From Planctomycetota bacterium (lineage in GTDB: Bacteria > Planctomycetota > UBA1135 > GCA-002748355): 64,000 bases of DNA. Location: assembly GCA_002748355.1 (NCBI GenBank), contig PDSF01000030.1, forward strand, positions 1 to 64,000. Direction: 5' to 3'. Below the pieces are notes generated by a model. It did not search any database. It was not told the DNA's origin and saw nothing but the letters and a program-made list of their open reading frames with translations. Position numbers and translations under genes: made by a program. Below, one piece after another: positions 51,853-58,784 of the stretch. Position 1 is the first letter of the stretch, and each line of letters begins with the position of its first letter.

Positions 51853-53711
51853 CGGTTCAGCTCCTCGAGCTTGGCCAGGATCTCGTTGTTGTAGAAGGGA
51901 CGGCCCTGGATCTTGGTAAACGACAGATACTCGTGGCTCGGGCGCTCAGCCCGCAGGAGCTTGACGAGCTGCCCAAGGTTCATCTCGGTGACCAGGATCT
52001 TGTCATAGCGATCGAAGATCTCGTCGAGACCCGGCGGCAGCGGCCAAAGGTTGGTCAGGTGCAGGTGAGCGCAGCGGATGCCTTTCTCACGGGCCGTCTG
52101 GAGGGTTCCAGCCATAGCGCCGTAGGTCGAACCCCAGCCGACCATCAAGATGCCGCCGTCGTCACCAACGACCTCGGGAACCGACAGTTCCTTGGCGATG
52201 CCGAGCACCTTGTCGCGGCGAAGGTGGCACATCTTCTCGTGGTTGGCCGGATCGTAGGAGATGTTGCCGACGCCGTCGGCCTTCTCCAGGCCGCCGATGC
52301 GGTGACGCATACCCGGAGTTCCGGGCTTGACCCAGGGACGCGCTAGCGTTTCGGGGTCACGGCTGTAGGGCTGGAAGCCCTCAGGGTCGCTGCGGTATTC
52401 GACCTTGAACTCTTCGAGTTCGCCCTCCTTGGGAAGCAGCCAGGGCTCCGAGCCGTTCGCGAGGTAGCCATCGGTCAAGAGCATGACCGGGGTCACGTAT
52501 TTGATCGCGAGCCGGAAGGCCTCGATGGCCTGGTAGAAACAGTCGGCCGGCGACTTCGCTGCGATCACCGGAACCGGGCACTCACCATTGCGGCCATAGA
52601 CGGCCTGCAGCAGGTCGGCCTGTTCGGTCTTCGTAGGCAGTCCGGTTGAAGGGCCGCCACGCTGAACATTCACGATCACGAGCGGAAGCTCGGTCATGAC
52701 CGCTAGCCCCATCGCCTCGGACTTGAGGGCAATGCCGGGGCCCGAACTCGTCGTCAGCGCGAGGTGCCCAGCATAAGCGGCACCGATCGCCGAGCAGATC
52801 CCAGCAATCTCGTCCTCGGCCTGGAAGGTCACGACCCCATGCTGCTTGTAGCCCGAAAGCTGCTGCAGAATCTCGCTGGCCGGGGTGATGGGGTAGCTAC
52901 CCAAGAAGAGCGGCTCGTGTGCGAGCTTGCTCGCGGCAAGGCAGCCGAGACTGGTCGCGGCGTTTCCGTTGATGTTTCGGTAGGTGCCCTTGGGCAGCGG
53001 TGCCGGATCGACCCGGTAGGTGCGCTGGAAGACCTCGATCGTGATCGCGAAGTTGTAGCCGGCCTTCAGGACCGCGATGTTCGCATCAGCAATCTCGGGC
53101 TTCTTCTTGGCGAACTTGGCCTTGATGCCCTCGATCGTCGGGCTGAGGTCGCGGTTGTAGAGCCAATAGAGAATGCCCAGTGCAGCGAAGTTCTTGCAGC
53201 GCATCTGGGAGCGGCTGTCGAGGCCGCTGTCCTTGAGCGTCTCCTTCGTCAGCTGATTCAGATCGACCGAGATCATGCGATAGTCATTCGCAAGATTCTC
53301 GTCATCGAGTGGGTTCTTCTCCCAGCCCGCCACCTTGAGATCCTTCCTGCCAAAACCGCCCGCATTGGCGATGACGATGCCGCCCTTCTGCAGCTCTGGC
53401 AGGTGGACCTTGAGTGCCGCAGCATTCATCGCCACCAACACGTCCGGCTGGTTACCAGGAGTGAAGATGTCATGGCTCGAGAAGCGCACCTGGAAGGCGC
53501 TCACCCCGGGAAGGGTGCCGGCAGGGGCCCGGATCTCGGCAGGAAAATCCGGGAACGTCGCGAGGTCATTACCGAACAGGGCAGCGCTGTTCGAGAACTC
53601 CGTGCCCGTCAGCTGCATGCCATCGCCGGAGTCGCCGGCAAAGCGAATGATCGCCTGGTCAAGGGTTTCGACCGGCCGATCCTTGTCGACCGAAGCATCC
53701 TGGGTCGTCAT
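51849..53711 (-). CDS. korA: 2-oxoacid:ferredoxin oxidoreductase, fused gamma-alpha subunit
   Basis: 620 residues. The N-terminal ~200 form the gamma domain (IRFAGDSGDGMQLTGTEFSN; IFTPGNQPDVLVAMNAAALK) and the rest is the alpha domain. The latter includes GSYPITPASEILQQLSGY (~270), TSSGPGIALKSEAMGLAV and NVQRGGPSTGLPTKTEQADL (~360), the canonical substrate-side motifs. Fusion of gamma to alpha is standard for KorA. With korB it forms the enzyme. The ferredoxin partner is not in the window. Two G/C hairpins lie just upstream of the start. Confidence 0.93.
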   Translation of the reverse strand: MTTQDASVDKDRPVETLDQAIIRFAGDSGDGMQLTGTEFSNSAALFGNDLATFPDFPAEIRAPAGTLPGVSAFQVRFSSHDIFTPGNQPDVLVAMNAAALKVHLPELQKGGIVIANAGGFGRKDLKVAGWEKNPLDDENLANDYRMISVDLNQLTKETLKDSGLDSRSQMRCKNFAALGILYWLYNRDLSPTIEGIKAKFAKKKPEIADANIAVLKAGYNFAITIEVFQRTYRVDPAPLPKGTYRNINGNAATSLGCLAASKLAHEPLFLGSYPITPASEILQQLSGYKQHGVVTFQAEDEIAGICSAIGAAYAGHLALTTSSGPGIALKSEAMGLAVMTELPLVIVNVQRGGPSTGLPTKTEQADLLQAVYGRNGECPVPVIAAKSPADCFYQAIEAFRLAIKYVTPVMLLTDGYLANGSEPWLLPKEGELEEFKVEYRSDPEGFQPYSRDPETLARPWVKPGTPGMRHRIGGLEKADGVGNISYDPANHEKMCHLRRDKVLGIAKELSVPEVVGDDGGILMVGWGSTYGAMAGTLQTAREKGIRCAHLHLTNLWPLPPGLDEIFDRYDKILVTEMNLGQLVKLLRAERPSHEYLSFTKIQGRPFYNNEILAKLEELNR

Positions 53712-53733
53712 TTGATCGTGCTCTTACTCTGTT

Positions 53734-53777
53734 CCCCCCGCCTAGCCAGGGGGGTGGACCCCGCCATCTTCGCGGGG
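53734..53777. other. Paired G/C hairpins in front of korA
   Basis: CCCCCC/GGGGGG (53734-53739/53749-53754) and CCCCGC/GCGGGG (53759-53764/53772-53777) form two adjacent stem-loops 23-66 bp upstream of the korA start. The first holds the stop of the small upstream frame in its loop. They could end that transcript or act in the korA leader. Confidence 0.45.
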
Positions 53778-54026
53778 GGGATGTGCATAGGGCAGCGCCG
53801 CGAGAATACGGGTGGCCCCGTCCTTCTCGATAGCACCCGGGAAGATGCCGAGCCACAACTCGACGCCCGAGCGATTCTGGGTCCAAGGCAAGTGCGAAGA
53901 CAATAGGAACAAGGGCTTACTCGATCCCTTCTTCACCATGTCCTCACGGTATTGACCCATGAATCGGCGAGGGAGAATAACGGCGACATTCGAGTCGACC
54001 AATGCACTACGACGGGTTTCTTGCAA
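53742..54026 (-). CDS. Small hypothetical protein (uncertain)
   Basis: A 94-codon frame in the 426-bp gap upstream of korA. The translation is not low-complexity (NVAVILPRRFMGQYREDM; LFLLSSHLPWTQNRSGVE; RILAALPYAHPP) and reads like a small alpha/beta protein, but I recognise no family. Both possible starts are TTG (54026 or 54002) without a clear ribosome site, so it may be the surviving end of a longer, broken gene. The rest of the gap (54027-54137) holds nothing I can support. Confidence 0.35.
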   Translation of the reverse strand: MQETRRSALVDSNVAVILPRRFMGQYREDMVKKGSSKPLFLLSSHLPWTQNRSGVELWLGIFPGAIEKDGATRILAALPYAHPPREDGGVHPPG

Positions 54027-54137
54027 AACAAGAGCGAAGATCTCCCAGGGAGAAGAGCCAGGCTAGCCCCGTCCCACCTGGACCAAGGCGATCTCATGGG
54101 CCAACGGTAGGGCCCTCACCCTCCTCTCTCTTAGCCT

Positions 54138-54671
54138 TCAGCCCTCAGCTAGGGCCTTCTCGATCTCGGCAAAAATACTCTCCGGCTCACTCATCCGGCC
54201 AAGCCCGCTGCAACCTTCAGCCAAGCTCCCATGCTCTGGGCCGATGCGTCTCCAGCCCTGCGCCTCGAGGCGGGCGCAGTTCTCCTGCACGAAGGGGTTG
54301 TTCCACATCAGCTCGTTCATCGCTGGAGCGAAGAGCCGTGGTCCTCCCGCCGCCAGCGCTGCCAGACAGACCGGATCGCTGCCAAAGCCGTGGGCAAGCT
54401 TGGCCATCAGGTCGGCCGTCGCCGGCAATACGACAAAGGCGTCACTCTTCGCCGTCAGTAGGTGGCTCGGGCCCGCAGGCTCCATGCTCCGAACGTCGCA
54501 GATGACCGGGCCATGGGTCACGGTTTCGAGGGACAACGCAGTCACGAAGCCCAGAGCATCGGGGGTCAGATAGCAGCGCAGGTCATAACCCGCCTTGCGG
54601 AGCATGCTCCCCAGGGCCACGGCTTTGAAGCTCGCGGCGCCGGCGCCGATCCCAACGGCGATCTCAGTCAT
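54138..54671 (-). CDS. coaC: Phosphopantothenoylcysteine decarboxylase-like flavoprotein (CoaC-type, stand-alone)
   Basis: 177 residues matching only the decarboxylase half of CoaBC, which makes 4'-phosphopantetheine in coenzyme A synthesis using FMN. GIGAGAASFKAVALGSML is the nucleotide fold. The His of PSHLLTAKSD, VVLPATADLMAKLAHGFGSD and the PXMNXXMW motif (APAMNELMW, ~110) are present. The substrate clamp reads GSLAEGCSGLGRM, where E. coli Dfp has ACGDIGPGRM; Glu stands at the place of the clamp Cys, with a Cys two residues on. The CoaB synthetase half is absent. The start ATG at 54671 overlaps the gmk stop by 8 bp, so it is coupled to gmk. Confidence 0.85.
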   Translation of the reverse strand: MTEIAVGIGAGAASFKAVALGSMLRKAGYDLRCYLTPDALGFVTALSLETVTHGPVICDVRSMEPAGPSHLLTAKSDAFVVLPATADLMAKLAHGFGSDPVCLAALAAGGPRLFAPAMNELMWNNPFVQENCARLEAQGWRRIGPEHGSLAEGCSGLGRMSEPESIFAEIEKALAEG

Positions 54672-55257
54672 CCTCGCCGCTCCCTTGGGTCTCAAGCTCA
54701 CCGCTCTCAAGGCCAAGGTAGATGCGCAGCTCGCGCACCGCCCGGTCCAGCTCGCGGTTGATGACGACATGGTCGTAGAGGTGAGCCATGTTCATCTCCT
54801 CGCTAGCAATCGCCAAACGACGCTGGATCGTCTCCTCGTCCTCCGTCTTCCTGGCGCGCAGACGGCGTTCGAGTTCTTCCAGCCCAGGCGGCATGATGAA
54901 GACGAAGCTGGCTTCGATACCGGCATCACGCAGCTTGCGGGTCCCCTGCACCTCGATCTCGAGAATGACGGTCTTCCCCTGCCCTAGCTTGCGCCCGACC
55001 TCACTCCGGAGAGTTCCGTAGCGGTTGCCGTTGTATTCAGCCCACTCGAGAAACTCACCGCGCTCCACCCGCTGCGCGAAATCCTCGGGACTCAAAAAGA
55101 AGTAGTCGACGCCCTCGGTCTCCATGGGCCGCTTCTTGCGCGTCGTCGCCGAGACGGAGAGCACGACCCGCTCGTCCTCGAGCAGGGCACGACAGATCGT
55201 CGTCTTGCCGGAGCCCGAAGGCCCGGAGATCACCGCGAGTCTTCCCTGGCTACTCAT
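54664..55257 (-). CDS. gmk: Guanylate kinase
   Basis: Phosphorylates GMP to GDP with ATP in the cytosol. The 197 residues show P-loop GPSGSGKTTI (~11-20), the GMP-binding segment SVSATTRKKRPMETEGVDYF and EFLEWAEYNGNRYGT, then VILEIEVQGTRKLR and the lid RLRARKTEDEETIQRRL. All are canonical. The start overlaps the yicC stop by 4 bp (55254-55257) and the end overlaps coaC. The yicC-gmk-coaBC order is common in bacteria; rpoZ, often found after gmk, is missing here. Confidence 0.97.
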   Translation of the reverse strand: MSSQGRLAVISGPSGSGKTTICRALLEDERVVLSVSATTRKKRPMETEGVDYFFLSPEDFAQRVERGEFLEWAEYNGNRYGTLRSEVGRKLGQGKTVILEIEVQGTRKLRDAGIEASFVFIMPPGLEELERRLRARKTEDEETIQRRLAIASEEMNMAHLYDHVVINRELDRAVRELRIYLGLESGELETQGSGEDD

Positions 55258-56144
55258 TCGAGGTTCTGCACCTGTTCCTTGACGCGCTCAAGTTCGGCAC
55301 GCATCGCCAGCACGACATGCGAGAGTTCACCCTCGACGGTCTTGGCCCCCATCGTGTGCGTCTCGCGTAAGAGTTCTTGGGTCAGGAAGTCGAGTCGGCG
55401 ACCGATGCCCACGTCCTCTCCCGCATCCAACAAGCGGCGAAACTCGCGCAGATGCGCGCGGAGCCGAGTGCGCTCTTCACTGACATCAACCTTCTCGCAG
55501 AAAAGCGCGACTTCCCGCACGACATCGAGGTCCTGGGCCTCGTGCCCTTCTTGCCGCAAAAAGCGGCGAACCCGCTCAAGGAGCCGGGCTTCATAGGCGC
55601 TTTGCTGCTCCGGATAGCGGCGCTCGAACTCGGCGAGCCCTTGGTCGACGGCATCGAGCCGGGCGTTCAGATCGAGAGCCAACTCAGCCCCCTCACGTTC
55701 GCGCTCGATATCCAGCAGATCGAGGATCTTGCCCAGAGAATCCACGAAGAAGGCTCGCAGCTGCTCCGTGTTCCGGCTCTCTGCTGCAGGCTGCATCACT
55801 CCAGGAAGCGAGAGGAGGATCTGCAGACTAGGGCCCTTTGCCAGGCCAAGCTCCTGGATGAGCTGCTCAAGCTGCTCGTTGTAGTGAGCGGCAAGCTCGC
55901 GATCGAAAGACACCGCGCTCCTGGCCGCTTCCGACTGATGCCGGACGTTGAGGCTGACGGCGCCGCGCTGGATGCGCTTGCGGACGATGGGCTCGGCAAG
56001 ACCTTCGCAGGGGGCCAGGCTATCGGAGAGCCGCGACTTGAACTGCAGGTGCCGATGATTGAGCGAACGCAGCTCCATCGTCAAATGATGGCCATCCTGG
56101 GACGCCTCGACGCGGGCAAAGCCCGTCATGCTGCGTGGGGCCAT
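55254..56144 (-). CDS. yicC: YicC-family endoribonuclease
   Basis: 296 residues. The N-terminus RSMTGFARVEAS and the C-terminal GRRLDFLTQELLRETHTMGA are the two family signatures. Acidic residues in FCEKVDVSEERTRLRAHLRE fit the metal-dependent RNase activity reported for E. coli YicC. It acts on RNA in the cytosol; its targets here are unknown. Overlap with gmk is conserved in many genomes and indicates one transcript. It starts 56 bp after the secG stop. Confidence 0.94.
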   Translation of the reverse strand: MAPRSMTGFARVEASQDGHHLTMELRSLNHRHLQFKSRLSDSLAPCEGLAEPIVRKRIQRGAVSLNVRHQSEAARSAVSFDRELAAHYNEQLEQLIQELGLAKGPSLQILLSLPGVMQPAAESRNTEQLRAFFVDSLGKILDLLDIEREREGAELALDLNARLDAVDQGLAEFERRYPEQQSAYEARLLERVRRFLRQEGHEAQDLDVVREVALFCEKVDVSEERTRLRAHLREFRRLLDAGEDVGIGRRLDFLTQELLRETHTMGAKTVEGELSHVVLAMRAELERVKEQVQNLE

Positions 56145-56200
56145 ACGCTCGCCTCTGGATGCTCCCGAAGCACTAGGTCTTGGGAGGGTGAGCCTCGGAA

Positions 56201-56551
56201 CTACTTGCCCTCTTCACCCGCCGGTGCAACTGGCGGCATGACTGGAGTACCAGCTGGAGCCCCCTCATTGGGCTTCGGCTCCTGCTGCTCCGGAGCTCCA
56301 GAACCCGGGGCTCCAATCCTGCCACTCTTGAGGGCATGAATGCCCATAGCGGAAAAGAGGAAGACCGCAAAGACCGTGAAGGTGAAGCGATTGGTACCGC
56401 CACTCTTCACACCGAAGGTCTGGGCGCCCATGCCACCAAAGGCTTCGGCCAGCCCGCCACCCTTTGGCTCCTGAAGAAGAATCACGATGATCAGGAGGAT
56501 GGCGCTAGCGAAGAAGGCGATCCAGAAGATGAGGCTCAGGACAGCAGACAT
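56201..56551 (-). CDS. secG: Preprotein translocase subunit SecG
   Basis: A 116-residue inner-membrane component of the SecYEG channel. It has two helices, FWIAFFASAILLIIVILL (~9-26) and FTVFAVFLFSAMGIHAL (~56-72). The conserved loop QEPKGGGLAEAFGGMG with a following GVKSGTNR-like segment lies between them. A Gly/Pro/Ala-rich acidic tail of ~35 residues follows. Length and motif are typical. The ribosome site GAGG lies ~6 nt before the ATG. 232 bp, including a tandem repeat, separate it from tpiA. Confidence 0.94.
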   Translation of the reverse strand: MSAVLSLIFWIAFFASAILLIIVILLQEPKGGGLAEAFGGMGAQTFGVKSGGTNRFTFTVFAVFLFSAMGIHALKSGRIGAPGSGAPEQQEPKPNEGAPAGTPVMPPVAPAGEEGK

Positions 56552-56721
56552 CGAGACCTCGGATGAGAGGGCAATGGGGGCGCAGACGGAAAATCAGAGC
56601 GCAAAGAAGATACGGGGAGCCAGAGGCATTGCCAGTGCTCCCTCCGCTCTTTTCGAGGCCAAGTCGTCCCGGCCGCAGCCATCAGGCGAGAACCGGGATC
56701 CAGCGGTCGCCGAAACATTGC

Positions 56722-56775
56722 GGCCATAGAGACACTATGGCCACAGAGACACTAGGCCACAGAGACACTATGGCC
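56722..56775. repeat. 17-bp tandem repeat, three copies
   Basis: GGCCATAGAGACACTAT (56722), GGCCACAGAGACACTA (56739) and GGCCACAGAGACACTAT (56755), followed by a fourth GGCC. It lies 8 bp beyond the tpiA stop and ~170 bp upstream of the secG start. Confidence 0.93.
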
Positions 56776-56783
56776 GGAACGGC

Positions 56784-57554
56784 TCAGCTATCGAACTCGA
56801 CGATCGGCAAGAAGCTATCGGCCGAGAGGCTGGCCCCACCGACCAAGACGCCGTCGACGTCGGGATTGGACATCAGCTCCTTGACGTTGCTGGGCTTGAC
56901 GCTACCGCCGTAGAGGATGCGTAGCTGTGCCGCGGCATCCTCCCCATGCTGCTCCCGCAGCCACTTGCGAATAAAGACGTGCGCCTCTTGCGCCTGCTCG
57001 GAACTCGCCGTGACGCCGGTGCCAATCGCCCAGACCGGCTCATAGGCGAGAGTGACACGGGAGATCTCAGCGCCCTTGATCCATTCCAGGCCCGTCTTCA
57101 GTTGCCGGGTGAGCACCTCATTCATCTTCCCGCTCTCCCGCTCTTCCAAGGTCTCTCCGATGCAGAGCATCGGCAGCAGATCCTGGTCGAGGGCGGCGCG
57201 GACCTTGCGTCCCATCCACTCGTCCTTCTCTCCGAAGAGGTGCCGGCGCTCGGAGTGGCCGATGAGAACGCGTTCGACACCGATGCCACGAAGCATCAGC
57301 GCCGAGATTTCGCCGGTGAAGGCTCCGGACTCCTCCCAGTGCATGTTCTGGGCTCCAAGGCCAATCGGCGAGCCTTGGGAAACAGCGGCCACGTCCGCCA
57401 GATAGATCGAGGGCGGGAAGACCGCGACTTCGCGATCGTCACCGTCCCCGAGACGGGCCTTGAGGGTCTTGATCAGATCGAGAGCTTTGCTCCGATCCAG
57501 GTTCATCTTCCAGTTGGCGGCGAGGTAGGGCTTTCGAGAAGGCGAGTCGCTCAC
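56784..57554 (-). CDS. tpiA: Triose-phosphate isomerase
   Basis: Interconverts dihydroxyacetone phosphate and glyceraldehyde 3-phosphate in glycolysis. From GTG 57554 it encodes 256 residues. AANWKMN (catalytic Lys), IGHSERRHLFGE (catalytic His), AYEPVWAIGTG (catalytic Glu ~170) and LYGGSVKPSN are all intact. An ATG-like upstream extension to 57638 would add 28 residues unlike any TPI, so I prefer the GTG, which has GGAG ~10 nt upstream. Its first ~116 bp overlap, in another frame, the 3' end of the DAHP synthase frame, which is unusual. Confidence 0.95.
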   Translation of the reverse strand: MSDSPSRKPYLAANWKMNLDRSKALDLIKTLKARLGDGDDREVAVFPPSIYLADVAAVSQGSPIGLGAQNMHWEESGAFTGEISALMLRGIGVERVLIGHSERRHLFGEKDEWMGRKVRAALDQDLLPMLCIGETLEERESGKMNEVLTRQLKTGLEWIKGAEISRVTLAYEPVWAIGTGVTASSEQAQEAHVFIRKWLREQHGEDAAAQLRILYGGSVKPSNVKELMSNPDVDGVLVGGASLSADSFLPIVEFDS

Positions 57555-58731
57555 GGTTCGGCAGCTCCGACATGGGTCCCGGGAAAGCCTGAAGCTCATC
57601 ATGAGCCAGGTTGCGAAGCAGACTAGCTTCGGCGGCATCTTCTCGGAAGCATGGTCCCTTCAAGAATCTCCGTCCCTCCAGTCGGCAGAGCACCCGCATC
57701 GCCAGCGAGAGCCCCGGCAGATTCTCTGGTCGCAGCGCCTGAGCTTGGTCGGAGAGTGCCTCTTCGGGCCGCACGTGGACCTCGGTCATCACCGCATCGG
57801 CGCCGGCAGCGACCGCAGCCTTGGCCATGGGCGTGACGAACGGACGCTTGCCGGTCGCGTGGCTCGGGTCGATGACAATCGGCAGATCACAGCGGGCACG
57901 CAGCGCTGGGATCACCGAGAGGTCGAGGAGCTTGCGCCGCGAAGGATCGTGACCGATCACTCCACGTTCACAGAGGGCGAGATGACGCGCCCCTGCATCC
58001 AGGCAGTATTCGGCAGCACCCAGCCACTCGTCGAGCGTCGCCGAGGGAGCACGCTTTAGCAGTAGCGGTCGACCGCAGCGCCCAAGCTCACGCAGCAACG
58101 TGAAGTTCTGCATGCTGCGGGCGCCGATCTGGATGACGTCAGCTTGTTGGGCAACAAAGTCAACGTCGCGGGGATCGAGAGCCTCGGTCACGATCGGGAG
58201 CCCAAAGTCCTGACCGACTTGGCGTAGCAGGACGAGCCCCTCGCGTCCGAGCCCCTGAAAGGCATACGGCGAAGTGCGCGGCTTATAGGCGCCGCCCCGC
58301 AGCATCGTTGCCCCAGCTCGTGCGACCAAAGTGGCAATCTCCCCCACCGAAGCCGGATCCTCAACCGAGCAAGGGCCAGCGATCCAAGCAAAACTGTTGG
58401 CATCCAGCTCCCCAAAGACATGGCCTTGCGCCGAGAACTCTGAGGACTCAAAGCGGTCGGCAAAGCAAAAACGCCGGGGAGCGCGCTGCGCCTTCGGGTA
58501 GCTCTCCCGGAAGCTGAGCACCTTGCTGATCTCCGGCCATTCCGCCAGCTGCGCCTTTAAGGTCGAGTCGGGGCGCTGATCTTGAGAGGCGGGCTCCTCG
58601 ACCTCGATGATACAGCGCCGTCCTTGCTGGCTGGTCGCGAGTTTCTGGAACGAGAGCCGGCGGGCGCGCAAGCGCTCGTAGACAGCCTCGATGGCGGCAG
58701 GGTCGAGTTCAGCTTTGAGGATCAGGATCAC
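57439..58731 (-). CDS. aroF: 3-deoxy-7-phosphoheptulonate (DAHP) synthase, long C-terminal tail
   Basis: First enzyme of the shikimate pathway, joining PEP and erythrose 4-phosphate. From GTG 58731 the protein has 430 residues. An N-terminal ferredoxin-like regulatory domain (ILILKAELDPAAIEAVYERL, ~1-75) is of the Thermotoga type. The barrel follows with AWIAGPCSVE, GGAYKPRTSPYAFQGLG, LKRAPSATLDEWLGAAEY and IDPSHATGKR. Homologues end near EVHVRPEEALSDQAQAL. Here ~80 more residues of unrelated, Arg/Glu-rich sequence read through into tpiA. The tail may reflect loss of the native stop, by mutation or sequencing error, rather than a real domain. Confidence 0.9.
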   Translation of the reverse strand: MILILKAELDPAAIEAVYERLRARRLSFQKLATSQQGRRCIIEVEEPASQDQRPDSTLKAQLAEWPEISKVLSFRESYPKAQRAPRRFCFADRFESSEFSAQGHVFGELDANSFAWIAGPCSVEDPASVGEIATLVARAGATMLRGGAYKPRTSPYAFQGLGREGLVLLRQVGQDFGLPIVTEALDPRDVDFVAQQADVIQIGARSMQNFTLLRELGRCGRPLLLKRAPSATLDEWLGAAEYCLDAGARHLALCERGVIGHDPSRRKLLDLSVIPALRARCDLPIVIDPSHATGKRPFVTPMAKAAVAAGADAVMTEVHVRPEEALSDQAQALRPENLPGLSLAMRVLCRLEGRRFLKGPCFREDAAEASLLRNLAHDELQAFPGPMSELPNRERLAFSKALPRRQLEDEPGSEQSSRSDQDPQGPSRGR

Positions 58732-58784
58732 GGAAAGGCACCACGGAGTCTTAGGTCGAAGGCTAGTCCGCCCCAAGAAATCGG

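Noticed and set aside
52764..53906. 380-codon plus-strand open frame opposite korA
   Set aside because: Shadow frame of a canonical korA sequence, without any motif.
57555..57638. N-terminal extension of tpiA to 57638
   Set aside because: The extra residues resemble no triose-phosphate isomerase, and the GTG at 57554 fits the family start.
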